Origin: Coleophoma eucalyptorum
Lineage: Eukaryota > Ascomycota > Leotiomycetes > Helotiales > Dermateaceae
Reading direction: 5' to 3'
Assembly: GCA_026120035.1 (NCBI GenBank)
Contig: JALRME010000009.1
Location: 372,001 to 436,000, forward strand
Length of the DNA stretch: 64,000 nucleotides
In this document: piece after piece, positions 10,873 to 22,658 of the stretch
How positions within the stretch are numbered: the first letter of the stretch is position 1
Layout of the letters: each line of letters starts with the position of its first letter
Program-made: the position numbers and the translations under genes
The notes under the pieces: model-generated
What the model was told of the DNA's origin: nothing
The model's database searches: none
What the model saw: the letters and a program-made list of their open reading frames with translations, nothing else

Positions 10873-13637
10873 ATGGGCAGCTTTTCACCCAATGGCGATG
10901 AGGTCGAGGCTCTTCTCAATCAATTAACCCTCGAAGAGAAAGTCTCTTTGCTAGCCGGAGCGAATGTTTGGGAGACAGTGCCTGTCAAGAGACTAAATGT
11001 TCCGTCTCTCAAGGTTTGTGCAATCGATTCCCCATGTTCGAAGAACTGTGTCAACGTATCTTACTTACTCCCAAATACAGGTTACAGATGGACCAAATGG
11101 AGCTAGAGGAGGTTCTTTCTATGATGGAACTTCAGCTGCTTGCTTTCCAGCATGTGTGTCGCTCGCCGCAACGTTCAACACGAGTATTGCAGAGAGAGTC
11201 GGTAAAGCTCTTGGCCAGGAATCTATCACGAAAGGTGCCTATGTCTTGTTAGGGCCAACAGTCTGCAATCATCGATCTCCCTTAGGAGGTCGAAACTTTG
11301 AAGCTTTCTCAGAAGATCCCGTGCTATCAGGCATCTTAGCAAGTCGTTATGTTCAAGGTCTGCAAGGCGAACGTGTGGGTGCGACCATTAAGCATTATCT
11401 GGGCAACGAGCAAGATACCAGACGGTTTTCCGTTAACGAGATCATTTCAGAACGCGCCTTAAGGTAATTGGATTTATACTTATCCTGGATTTGACTAAAT
11501 ATTGCCTAGGGAGATCTACTTAAAACCATTTGAAATGGTGGTTAAAGATTCGGATCCTTGGTGTTTAATGACAAGCTACCCAAAGATTAATGGCGAGCAT
11601 GTGGACACAAGTAAAAAGTTTCTCCAAGATATTTTGAAAGACCAGTGGGGCTTTAAAGGGCTAATTATGAGTGATTGGGGTGCCACAACAAGTACAACCG
11701 AGAGCATAAATGCTGGGTGGGTTGCCAAAAATATACAAGTAACGTCACAATGCTGACTTATGTAGTCTCGATTTGGAGATGCCTGGTGAATCAAGATGGA
11801 GGTCTTTCCCAGTGGTGAAAGAAGCAATTGAAAAGGGTGAGATTAAAGCGGAAACAATTGACGAACGAGCACGATCAGTTCTAAAACTTCTTGAGAAGAC
11901 TGGGAAATTTACTGATCGAAAGGAAACCCCAGAGGAGAAAGCAATCGACCTGCCTGAACACCGAGAACTAATTCGAGCCGCTGGAAGCGAAGGCATCGTA
12001 CTACTGAAGAACGCCAATAATGTCCTGCCTATTGATGCAAAGAAGTGTAAAAAGATTGCGCTTCTAGGGCCACTTGCAAAGTACGCCGCCGCTCATGGAG
12101 GCGGTTCTGCTAGTTTGAATGCCCATTATAAGGTTACACCTTTCGAGGCATTTACATCAAGATTAGGCAAGGATGTTGAAATAACTTATTCAAAAGGTCT
12201 CTCTACGTGGACATTGGTTCTAATACCCATCATGCTGACATTACTGAAGGTGCACATATTTTCAGAGTCTATCCAGATTTGGAGGAAGGTACAAAGAATT
12301 TAGACGGCCAAGCCGGTTTCACTGCGCAATATTGGAAGAATGAGGCCTTTGAAGGCGAGCCATTTCATACCAATAGCTTTCCTCGGGGCTCCTTTACAAC
12401 TCTTATGGATACTGCTGTCAATGGCAAGAAAGCTGTACGATTCACAACGATCTACTCACCGCCCATTTCCGGGAACCATTACTTGAGCTATTCAACCATG
12501 GGACCTTCAAAACTCTTCATAGACAATGAACTCAAAGCAGAACAGAAGCTCCCAACAAAAGATTCCATGAGTTTTCTTCTCGGCGTCCAAGAAGAAATCC
12601 GCTTCCAATTTCCGTTTGAGGCTGGGAAATCCTATAGAATTCAGATCGACACGCTAGCACCAGCTGAACCCAACGGAGAGCTCTATCTCATGGATGGCCA
12701 ACTGTCAGCGCATCTGGGATTTGTTTCACAGGAAGAAATGGAGGTTGATGTTCTCGCCGAGGCAGTTTCGTTGGCTAAAGACGCTGATTACGCTGTAGTT
12801 TTTGTTGGTAATAACATGCAGTGGGAGACAGAAGGCCAGGACATGGAGGACATGAACCTTCCAGCCGATGGCTCGCAGGACCGACTGATAAGCGCGGTGG
12901 CCAAGACCAACCAAAACACGATCGTCGTTAATACTACAGGAGTTGCAGTAACCCTTCCTTGGCTGAACGATATCCCTGTGTTCATGCAGGCGTGGTACGC
13001 GGGACAAGAAACTGGAAATGCTATTCTAGACGTGATTTTAGGAAATACTAACCCGTCGGGGAAACTGCCTATATCATGGCCGAGGAAATATGAGGACACA
13101 GCAGTGTACGGAAACTTTGGACTAGACTCATATGATTCACGTAGGGTTGAGTATGTTGAAGATGTGTATGTTGGTTATCGACATTTCGACAGGCACTATG
13201 GCACCGACAGGGAAGTCTTGTTCCCATTCGGTTACGGGTTGAGTTACACGACATTCGATCTAAGTGAACCAACACTAGAAGGCAAGATCGAGGTTAATAC
13301 TAATAACGGTATTACTATCTCAGGTGCTTTGACGAACCTAGGATCGATCGCAGGCTCTGAAGTAGTACAAGCTTACCTGCTACCTCCTTCTGAGTCAGCA
13401 GATCGTCCCGCAAAAGGGCTTGTGGGCTTCGCAAAGATATTCCTTGGAGCGGGTGAGAAGAAGAGCTTTGGGATCTCTTTCAAAAAAGACAAAGTAGCAT
13501 TCTGGGATGCCTCGAAGGGACAATGGAGGGTCGATGGCGGCAGCTATAAGATCTGGCTGAGCACTAGTTCAAGCCCAGCAGACAAAAAGGCAGAACTGGA
13601 TATGGTCGTGCCTGAGGCCTTTTCCTTTGATCCTTAA
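10873..13637 (+). CDS. GH3 beta-glucosidase with PA14 domain, intracellular
   Basis: Five exons, 10873-11013, 11081-11463, 11510-11716, 11766-12196 and 12250-13637, encode 849 residues, a usual length for fungal GH3 of this class. Order: N-terminal (beta/alpha)8 domain with VTDGPNGARGG, LLGPTV, SPLGGRNFEAFSEDP and KHYLGNEQ; nucleophile Asp in IMSDWGA (about residue 230); PA14-type insert beginning AGFTAQYWKN; C-terminal alpha/beta sandwich (VVFVGNNMQWETEGQDM); FnIII end (GYGLSYTTFDLSEP). It hydrolyses terminal beta-D-glucosyl residues. No signal peptide, so it probably acts in the cytosol on imported oligosaccharides. The intron 12197-12249 has a weak donor (GTCTCT) but a good branch (GCTGAC), and its removal restores SKGAHIFRVYPD. 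Neighbours (transporter and Zn2Cys6 protein) support an uptake/hydrolysis module. Confidence 0.95.
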
Positions 13638-14007
13638 GCCTTAAATTTAGATTTAGTGGTAAAGTGTATAGAGTACTTTCCGAGTATACTTTAGCCCGTT
13701 CTCCTTTGGTAGGGAGACATTTCGATGCACCCAGCTCGGTAAAAACCCCCTCCGCATTTCAGGAATCCGCCCAGGGTATAATTATAGGGATATTCTCGGC
13801 TAGCGTTTGGGGTAGCCAACGAAATGACCGAACCCCACACTAGAGTGGGAGCCTATCACCACATTGACAACCTCTCACCATTTCCTCTTTCCTCCATCCT
13901 CCAGGAACACGTCTTCACACGTCTTCTGGAGAACGTGTATGTGTATACCTGAGCTTCAGACCACAGCGGGTCCCGACTGCATAATAGGATGACAACTGCG
14001 TGACCTA
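13638..14007. promoter_or_regulatory. Intergenic region ahead of Zn2Cys6 gene
   Basis: 370 bp. It contains two TCCGC boxes spaced by ten bases (TCCGCatttcaggaaTCCGC, 13751-13770; GCGGA on the other strand), followed by CC, so GGGCGGA reads on the minus strand. This resembles the GGCGGA core of the element in the transporter/glucosidase promoter. Possible autoregulation is an inference. Confidence 0.35.
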
Positions 14008-15926
14008 ATGAGTTCTTCTCGCAAGGGACAATCCATTGCATCCAAAGCTTGCGACTACTGTCGTGAACGGAAGATCAAGGTTGGTCTAGCATCTGTCGCC
14101 CACCCTTGAAGGACTGGCGCAGGAACATAGACTCGGGTCTTCTGGGATCCTGAGCTGACATCCTTACAGTGCTCGTGGCTTCTTGGCGCTGATCAATGCG
14201 ATGAGTGCAGCAACAATGATTTGCTATGCACGTACGACATCCAGCGCAAAAGACGTGGTCGTCCCAATCGGTTTGTGTTACTTTTATGAAAGCTCAGAAT
14301 GACCGTAGCACTGACGTCTGGGTAGGAGGCTTGAGAGATATCGAAATGCTACCGCATCTGCTGTAGCAGCTGTTTACGATGGAGTCACGCCGGATGCCTC
14401 AATTGATGAGAGCCCACTTCATGTCCAGAATGTAATGCAAGCCGGCGGAGATCTGCGTATCGAGCACCTCTGCCCAACAGAAACTTTCCAAACAATCGTG
14501 TATGATTTTCTGGATTGTATCTATCCCATTGCTCCTGTGCTACATCAACCATCTTTTCGCAGACGATTTGCCGCAAATGAGTATGAAATGGATTCAGTAT
14601 TTTTTCGTCTCTGCATCTCTCTTTGCGCATTTACTGTGGCGTCTTTGCCACGAAAAATCACCCTCTATGGGTTTGGATACTACCACAAATCCGCTGATAT
14701 GGTCACTAGAGCATGTCACATGGTAATGACAAGCCGTCTTGCTACCGCACCTGATTGGGCTGAGCGTCCCTCATCTGATGACATGATATGTTCTCTACTG
14801 CTCGGTACGGCTTCTCACTATGCTCAATACCCCAGAAGGGGTTGGGTTTTATTGAATGAGAGTATACACTGTTGTCGCACTTTAGATCTCTATATTCCGA
14901 AGGGGTATGAGGGTTTAAGTATTGTTGATCAGGAGGTTAATAAACGAGCTTTTTGGATGCTCTTCATTGTGCAAATGTATGTCCGTAGATAATAAACTTT
15001 GATAGCTGTGCTAATCCAGAATAGTCACGACCGCCTCTCCCATCGAAACCCGCATACCACACTTGCTCAAGACCCAGTTCTGACCGACTGGGAGTTCCTA
15101 ATGCCACTGGAGGTAGAAGACGAGCATCTCCAGCCAGGATCAATTCTTACTCCAACTGTGCCTCAAAATGCCCCAACGCCAGTCGTCTCTGGCTTCGTGA
15201 TCCTCATCAAAGTCTTTTCATGCCTCCTGGATCTGGTTGCCGCTCCGCGGAAAATAGTGTATTCCAGGCTTGCCACACAACCAATATATCCCAATCTGGA
15301 TACAGCTTCCAGTCCTCAATCCGGATCTGCGACTTCTCACAACCTTGGCGGGACTATGCTGTCAGAAGATATATTACTTCGAACAATGCGGAGCTTGGAA
15401 AACGTGCTCTCTGATATCCCGGAAGATTTAAAGCTTTTTTCACCAATGAATACATCCTCCACGAGGGCGCAGCAGTTTGAGATTATGAAAGCCAACATTC
15501 ATATCACAAAGCTTTACTTGCAAAGCTGGATCCTTGATCGTTGCCCAATCCCACCTTCTGTCCGTCCTGAAAGTAGGAGTGGACTATCACCACCGGAGAA
15601 TGAACAGTGGAGTGTTTCTCGAGAGGAGATTGCCAGGCAGCTACTCCAGGTTATCAACATATGCTCGCAAAGCACTCTGGAGTCCCATGGATCTTCTATG
15701 GTATTTTTACCTCATACGATACATCTTCTCCCGGGAAGCCACTGACACGTTTTAGGTTGTCAAGATACGAGAGATTGCTGCGACGTTACTTGATGGTTCC
15801 CCACCAAGCCAAGCAGTGCTGGACATAACTCAGCCATCCCAGCACTACATTGCACGTTTCCTTGATATCCTGGCCGCTTTAGATATACCTGCGCACCAAT
15901 CTATTACTCAGACCAGTTATTCATGA
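14008..15926 (+). CDS. Zn2Cys6 transcription factor (Fungal_trans), likely sugar regulator
   Basis: Five exons, 14008-14079, 14170-14270, 14326-14976, 15025-15700 and 15756-15926, give 556 residues. The zinc cluster spans residues 15-41: ACDYCRERKIKC, completed across the first intron, then CDECSNNDLLC, the spacing C-x2-C-x6-C-x8-C-x2-C-x6-C. A basic linker follows (RKRRGRPNRR). The middle part has the Fungal_trans pattern: IVYDFLDCIYPIAPVLHQPSF, RRGWVLLNESIHCCRTLDLY and RAFWMLFIVQIHDRLSH. The acceptor at 15024 (AATAG) is chosen because it gives QIHDRLSH. It acts in the nucleus. It lies 370 bp after the beta-glucosidase in the same direction, so it is a good candidate regulator of that gene and the transporter, in the style of MAL/sucrose activators; the actual inducer is unknown. 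Confidence 0.88.
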
Positions 15927-17561
15927 GATCGTCCAACGAGGTGTAACCATAACGCCGAAGATGGTCGCAAAGAGCACTACTAGAAGCCCTCGAAACCTAT
16001 ACCAAGTTATTTCCACCTGCTCCTGGCTTTTTATATGTTTGTGGTACAAGGGTAGGGAATGGAGGTGGCTTATGCAGCTTTCTGTGATTATGACTACTGT
16101 TTATCTATTCCTCGTACTTGAACTGTACTAGGCAATGCCAGCTCAGACACTCCATATCGTCTCCCGATTACCGAGGAAAAGCTCTTGTTAGAATAGATTC
16201 TGTAGGTCCGTATGTGATCGATGATACAGTCGGCCGGCAGCTTGCACAAACTGACTGAAGATTAGGGTTCACTCACTTGTTTTTCTATACGCACTTCGTT
16301 AGACTAGAATTGTAGAGAAAATATCTTGATAATTGAATGAGGGACTGTTCGCTTGTTTAGTTCCATAATCTGTATAACTGCAGTATACTTGTAGCACAAT
16401 ACAGATAAGTTGATTCTATATACAGTTCACCGGTGCCTAAACCGCCCTATGCGCGCCTTTCTTTTCTTAAAGCCTTTCCTAAACTACAGTATAATTACTT
16501 TCCTCTATCTCGCCCTAGTTTCTTCGGGCCACCGTAGTGAAACGAATGCCTGAAGCTGGAAATACGTGGTATTCGCGTTAGCCTTATAGCTAGCTATATT
16601 CCTTTCTTGAACTCGAGAGTTATCAAGAGGTGGGGTGGGGGGTTTCGCTGCTGCTACGAATCTCTTCTCGTTTTCCTTTGCCAAGAGGTTTTACATCCAA
16701 CAATTGTGCCGATGGATATAGTTAAAGCAAAGTCTAAGAGATCTCTCCTGATCAATTTTGGGTCTTTTTCCCTCCGAATTATATCCTTGGATCAATCCAG
16801 GTTCCCAGATAGCACCGTGTGGGATCAGTAACTGGCAAGTGGCGGATACAGTGCTCAAGCCATCTAGGCGGGGTTATACAGCTTATAATGCGTTAAGTTT
16901 TGTGTTTATCAAGGCTAAGCCAAAAGTTTAAGGATCCATGAAGTTTCATTAAGCTTATATTTTGTCTTTACTGCAAGGAACTAGTTTGTACTACTACTTA
17001 TTTGATTGTTTACCAATTTGAATCTCTGATTCGACGAGTAATACAATTGTTAGGGAATCAAATATAACCACTCTATATTTGATTATCGAGAAATGGCCAA
17101 AGGTTGACCAGCTGCGCACTACATCGCAAAAGGTGCATAAAAGAGTACAAATTGAGGCAGAATCAAATATTTAACTCTGACTTAGTACTCACGTCGAATG
17201 ACCGCCTCGCAGTGATGACTTAGCGAGCGGGGTAGACGTCATACTATGCCTCGACAGCAAACATAAAAGTGCACCATAGTACTCCCTATGTCTGATCATC
17301 AAGAAATAGTCGGAAGTTGACCAGCGATGCACTGTGCCACAAGGGTTGCATAAAGCATATTGGTTGAGGCACAATCAGATAGTCCACCCGGACTTGGCTG
17401 CTTACACCGAATGATCATTTCGAAGTAACGAGTTAGCGTGCGGCGTTTAGATCACACCCTACCTCCACGAGGAACATAAAGGTGCATTATAGTACTTTGT
17501 CTGTTAAAATACGACCTCCTCTTCTACCATCAAAACAGTAGCTCATCGATCAATTCTTAAG
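15927..17561. other. AT-rich intergenic interval with diverged repeats
   Basis: No gene recognised. The right part holds the 213-bp direct repeat annotated separately, directly upstream of the SDR start. Confidence 0.5.
17056..17500. repeat. Diverged 213-bp direct repeat with short inverted repeats
   Basis: A first unit from about 17076 and a second from about 17289 align over their length with scattered, largely transition-type differences. Matching anchors are gttgaccagc, gcactacatcgc versus gcactgtgccac, and aacataaaagtgcaccatagtac versus aacataaaggtgcattatagtac. The left edge has the inverted pair AATCAAATATA (17057-17067) and TATATTTGATT (17073-17083), and AATCAAATAT returns near 17161. 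It carries no coding frame. It may be a decayed non-autonomous element or an old promoter duplication. Confidence 0.7.
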
Positions 17562-18545
17562 ATGGGCCAAGCATTCTCCCAAATGTTCCCGCCCGCAGCG
17601 CCGCTGACGGAGGAGAACCTCCGTAGTCAGAAGGACAAGGTCTTCATCGTCACCGGAGCAGCCTCCGGTATTGGGTTTGAACTAGCTAAAATACTGTATC
17701 AAAAAGGAGGAAAGGTCTACGTAGCGGGGCGATCAGAAGAAGGGGCCAAGAATGCTATTGAGCGGATAGAATCCTCAAGCAAGGGCCTTTCGTCAAACGG
17801 ACACTTAGAATACCTGTACCTACGTTTAGACGACCTAAGCACAATCAAGACATCCGCAGAGACATTCCTCAATAAGGAATGCAGACTCGACTGTCTCTGG
17901 AACAATGCGGGGGTCTCCACTCCGCCGAAGGACAGCAAGACCAAACAAGGGTACGAGTTGCAAATGGGCACGAATTGCCTAGGCCCCTTACTCTTCACGG
18001 AGCTCCTTCTCCCTATCCTCCGACAAACCGCCAAGCATTCATCATCCACTGGCGCCGTCAGGATCATCTGGACCAGCTCGCAAGTCGTCGACTTTACAGC
18101 ACCGGAGGGCGGCATCGACATGGCCACGGTGACGACAGCCTCTGCAGACCAAAACGTGAACTACACGACATCCAAGACGGGGAATTGGTTCCTCGCTAGG
18201 GAGATCGGACGCCAGGTCAAGGAAGACGGCATTTTCAGCCTGACGACAAACCCTGGGAATATCAGCACCAACCTCCTTCGGCACTTCTCTGCATTTACCC
18301 GGTTTTTGGTGCGCCCGATCTTGCATGAGGCTAAGTATGGTGCGTATACGGAGCTGTGGGCTGGGTTATCGCCGGAGGTGGGTGTTGGCGAAGGCTGTGG
18401 TGGGTATGTCGTCCCTTGGGGCAGGATGCATCAAGCTCCACGCGGAGATTTGCTGCAGGCGATGAAGAGTGTGGAGGACGGTGGGACCGGGAGAGCGGCT
18501 GAGTTTTTGGAGTGGTGTGAGAAGCAGATTAAGGAGTACAGATAG
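17562..18545 (+). CDS. Short-chain dehydrogenase/reductase (retinol-dehydrogenase-like)
   Basis: Intronless, 327 residues. The Rossmann nucleotide-binding motif is VFIVTGAASGIGFELAK near residue 30; NNAGVSTP near 112 supports the fold. Catalytic Ser lies in IIWTSSQVV and the Tyr-x3-Lys pair in YTTSK. The pattern LWNNAGV with TNCLGPLLFTELLLP is usual for classical SDRs of the retinol-dehydrogenase / WW-oxidoreductase type, NADP(H)-dependent oxidoreductases of unspecified substrate. GC content is higher than in the flanking DNA. The start at 17562 follows pyrimidine-rich leader DNA. No obvious pathway partner lies next to it. Confidence 0.9.
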   Translation: MGQAFSQMFPPAAPLTEENLRSQKDKVFIVTGAASGIGFELAKILYQKGGKVYVAGRSEEGAKNAIERIESSSKGLSSNGHLEYLYLRLDDLSTIKTSAETFLNKECRLDCLWNNAGVSTPPKDSKTKQGYELQMGTNCLGPLLFTELLLPILRQTAKHSSSTGAVRIIWTSSQVVDFTAPEGGIDMATVTTASADQNVNYTTSKTGNWFLAREIGRQVKEDGIFSLTTNPGNISTNLLRHFSAFTRFLVRPILHEAKYGAYTELWAGLSPEVGVGEGCGGYVVPWGRMHQAPRGDLLQAMKSVEDGGTGRAAEFLEWCEKQIKEYR

Positions 18546-19006
18546 GATAGGATAGGTTAGAACAGGAGATCAAGCTGCTCGGAATCAAAGGAGGTTTTTT
18601 ATATCAAAAAGCATCCCAACAGCATTCCTGTGATAGAAACTAGCTTTTTACTGTTAAAAAAGCATACCTTACTTAGTCCCAGGGGATTTATGGCCATGGA
18701 AACTATATCAATCCGAAGGTTCCATCCACATTAATTCACCAACGAGTCAGCGAGTCAGTTACGGACATAAGCTACGCTTTCGGATGTACAGGTGCACAGT
18801 AATTGCTTATGGCATTTCAAGAAATACTTCTATGATCTATAGTCTAACCATTTCTAGAGTCTTCACAGGCATCGCTGCAAAGTAAAGCCCATTTTTGTTC
18901 ATTCATCATAATATTCGTCAAGCCGTCAGGTCGTGGTGCGACCTCATCTCATTCTATGAATAAATCCTAAATTGACACCCTTACTTTACCTTCTAAATTA
19001 TTTACT
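18546..19006. other. Convergent intergenic interval
   Basis: 461 bp between two convergent genes; AT-rich, no gene. It starts with a short gatag-type repeat just after the SDR stop codon. Confidence 0.5.
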
Positions 19007-20867
19007 TCACGCACTCCAAACCTGACCCAGAGACAAAAGCGCTTGAGCAGAAAACCCTGTCTGTGCCTGAATTTCCCCGATACGTAGCTCGCAATAATGG
19101 CGTTGGTGCGGAGTAACTGCATCAGCGGCAGCCATGGATAATGGAAACAACAGCCTCTTCGCTAGCGGATTTCCGCTGGGTATCTGGCTTGCAGAGTCAA
19201 GGATCCGCTGCACGCTGGCTTGGATCTCTGGGGCATGTGGAGAGCGGACTTTTGGGTCAGGTTGGCGGAAGAGGCGGAGGATGCAGGCGTGCTGAATTGT
19301 CTCACCGAGATGCTTCCACGGGCTGCTGGCGTTTGGACTTGGGTGGCTGGTAGGCAATTCTTTCCAGGCGCTGACTTCAGCCTCTTTTCGTCGAAGGAAC
19401 CGCTCGAATATGCATCGTGATACTGAGCCTCGGAAGTACGACTGCTCTTGCGTTAAGATATCGCCTAAGAGGATGAAGAGACCTTTGTGACAGCCTGTGA
19501 TCAGTTCGAAGTCTGGGCCTGATTCGGTGGCTATCCGTCGTCGGTCATCTTGCGTAAAAATCAACGTTGCGGAGCCTGAGAGCCCTCGCATGAGATCGAG
19601 CCTTGAGTCTACCTGTTAGCAAGCTGTTTGTTACGGCATGACTTCTAAGAAGTTCCAATTTACATGAGGGCAAAAGTTTTACTGACTTACCATGCCAACG
19701 ACCCAAGTAGGTATGCAGTCATACTTCCTTGTGCACAGTTGTATCTCCTGTCTATTAGAATTCTTTTGCACATGTATGCGACACTCGTGAGATGGAAATC
19801 ATTGCTAGACATGCCGCCTTCGCAGACCTGGATAGAGAACTGGAAGTTAGTCTTTTAGGTCCAACAAGCAATTTTATGCCCATCAATTGATCATGCTTAC
19901 ATCTTGAAAGTCTAAGACAACAAGTATTGCCAAGACCACATCGACATCTGCAGGTTGTAGTAGATTTTTGGCCTCCTCTGCAAGTAGCAGCTTCAGGTAT
20001 CTGTTGGCTTCCAGGCGATGCTTTAGAACCTCGGTCTGTGATGATGATGCGTTGCATGCACCAGATATGTTCATATGACAAGCTGCAAGCCCAAGAATAG
20101 CATGGAGAAGTCCTACGTGATGGTATGCCAGAGGTAACTATTCCTTGTGTTAGCTAAATATGGACTATATCGAGGAGAGACTTACGACATCTTGTCGAAA
20201 AGGATTTCGTTCGCCATGCCGTGAAACAGTGATTGCAGGGCACACATACTGATCATCTAGTGAAGGTCAGCATCGCATATGAGCGACACTGCTTACGGAT
20301 ACTTACAATATGATAGAAGTAACAACGTCCTTTCAGTATTTTCGACACTTAGCAAATCTTCAATTTTCGATTCTGGTATATTGACGTCAGGAATGTTGGG
20401 CAAATCAGCATCGTCTTGCTGCGCCCGTAGGTCTTCCTCCTGGCATATTATTCTCGGCACTATCTTCACATCCCCATGAGTTGATAAAGTTGGGGACGTG
20501 TGTCGTCGAGGACTCAGACCGCGATGGATTGTGTGTTTTGATATATGATGACTCTGGTGCGACAATTTGCGAATAGGGAGGGTCAGTTCATCACTGGGAA
20601 GTGGCTTTTCAAGGCCCCTCCTAGGAGACATAGTTAGCTCAAACATGATGAAGGCGTCAGCAAATAGTGACCTACCATTTTCCTCTGGTAGCAATGCCGA
20701 CAAACTTGAATTTATCTGGATAACCTTCACACATAAGTCCTTTTGTTGCGCATCGTTGACAAGCTGGCTGGGTTCGATCACACTTTCTGCACTACGCGTC
20801 TTTAGCTTGGCGTTAATAGATAGTAAGAGGCTGGCCATACCTTTCTTCTGCATGTTGTGCAAGCTTT
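19007..20867 (-). CDS. Zn2Cys6 transcription factor with Fungal_trans_2 domain (5' end unresolved)
   Basis: At least seven exons: complement(19007-19601, 19691-19827, 19901-20137, 20186-20256, 20307-20620, 20676-20791, 20841->20867). The zinc cluster is assembled only after splicing: ACTTCRRK from the first exon, then CRKCDRTQPACQRC and ATKGLMCEGYP from the next, giving C-x2-C-x6-C-x6-C-x2-C-x6-C. Later joins create GKWRGLEKP, SYYDQYVCPAI, LPLAYHHVGLLHAILGLAAC and AWLDLMRGLSG, typical of Fungal_trans_2 regulators. The visible product is about 498 residues. It acts in the nucleus; target genes are unknown. The frame of the first visible exon has no ATG back to an in-frame TAG near 20942, so a further upstream exon must supply the start, or the gene is damaged there. 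Confidence 0.82.
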
Positions 20868-22658
20868 ATCTGATCTACAATAAGAATATTTTCTTCGTCG
20901 AGAGTATGGAATGAAACATGCCTGCAAGAACCATGATGAAGGCTATATAGTACGTAGTAATTGACAATAAGCGAGCAAAGATTGCTTCTACACAAGTGCC
21001 AGGCGTGATAGCAAAGAATATTCTAAATCTGTGTGAAATATGAATGATCAATAGAGCACTGTCCTTTCGAGGTTCATATATTTAACATATGAATGAGTAG
21101 GCATTTCTGTAGTCTTATTATCTTGTTGCAATCGACGATGGTGTCTCAGCCATTATAAAGCGGCAGCTTCCACAATACCAAGCCTGGGGACGGCATTCTG
21201 CACTTGACAAGCCCAGGGACAAAATTCCGCACTTCCACGCCCATGGCAAGATGAAGGGAGCTGCATGGAAGTCTGACAAGCACGAGAAACACGCAAGTGT
21301 TCGTGGATATTTACCTTTGGCTATTAGTGGCAGTGTTACCGGGATATCGCCGAGGAAGTTTAAAGTCTGCCACCTGGCAGGGAAAGGTATACAATGATGA
21401 GCAGCCATTGGGAAGAGCTACCGAAGTGGCTGATATCACCTTTCCTCCTAGGGCTGAGTTTTACACAGAGGGTTTCCTGACAGACCCAAGCCTCATCATG
21501 TGTGCCACGACCTTTTTGACGGGTGCAGCTGCTGGGGCACGTACCACAATCTCCTCGTGAGCCGAAAATCATTCGATTGTCATGAGTACTGGCATCATGT
21601 TTGACTCACGTAAATATACTTTGGGAGGCTGCTGCTAGCATCATTGTAGCCTTCACCATCAGCGACCCTACATAAGCGGTCGGCTATAATCTGCCTTACA
21701 TGTTCCTTGCGACCGGCCCAATCCTGTAATTACTCAGGTTGAGCCAGCCATTTTATTTACATGACTTTCAACGGCCACAAAAGCTTACGAACTACTCTTG
21801 CATGCTTAGTAACATTTGATGGGGAACGGGTCAAAGTAGAGAATATCCTCTCCAATCCGGAAATACACAAAAGCAACCTGTAATGCCATTAAACGCAGGA
21901 GTGGTGTAAAACTTTGCTTCCCGCTTCCGAAGGTTTGCCTGTAAATGCAGCGACAAATGCAGCTCAGATAGGGTAGTTCTTTTTGCAAATGCTCGTCTCG
22001 AGGCCGCTCCTTCCAGCGGCACTCTTTGAAAAGGAAAAAGAGAAAGAAAAGGGGGATTTCCATTGAGGATATACGGAGTCTGTCCCCCACAGCATGCCAG
22101 TGCAAGCTCTCGCACGTGTAATTTCCCCGGAATTGAAGTTGTATCGACAGCCACAGTCCAGAAACAATTCGGCTGACTCGTAGTGTCCCTGTCCACCCAC
22201 CAGGCTTGCATAATGACTTGACAAATTTTCAGTGCGCAATTCGTTCCGCCTCGGACCACCCGAACGCCATCGGACTGGCTATCGGCAAAAAAAATCCGCG
22301 ACGGGAATGTAAGCCCTGAGCTGGTACAGTAAGCGTTCGTACTTGTGCTGTGTCAGAGATATTTAGCTGCGTTGCCTTGTTGACTCTCGACATGCGATAA
22401 TATGCAGTCACCGAGTCGTTAAACTCTGACTTGGACGCTGGTGGAATAGTCTTTACCCATCATGCCTCGTTGCAAAACAGCCCGGGAATCCAAAATGGCA
22501 TCTGTGGAAAGGAAACGAATACACACAGATAGTCTCGAAAGTGTTATTATTTTGCTCACTGCAAATTTCTCAGTTTCCATCGGACCTAAAAACGTATACC
22601 ATACCCAGTGTTGCGTACGTGTTGGTTGCATCCAAATGCAGAATGACCAGTTGAGTTT
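20868..22658. other. Interval without recognised gene
   Basis: It should hold the missing first exon of the minus-strand regulator. Frames at 21118-21572 and 21831-22259 are of modest length and show no recognisable domain. No repeats of note were seen. Confidence 0.45.

Noticed and set aside
20771..20783. A ggttcgatc-like string reminiscent of a tRNA T-arm
   Set aside because: It lies inside the coding and intron sequence of the zinc-cluster regulator, and no A-box or cloverleaf could be built around it. No tRNA gene was found elsewhere by eye.
21118..21572. Overlapping frames on both strands between the regulator and the acetyltransferase
   Set aside because: Neither strand gives a recognisable domain or a convincing splice structure, so no gene is called.
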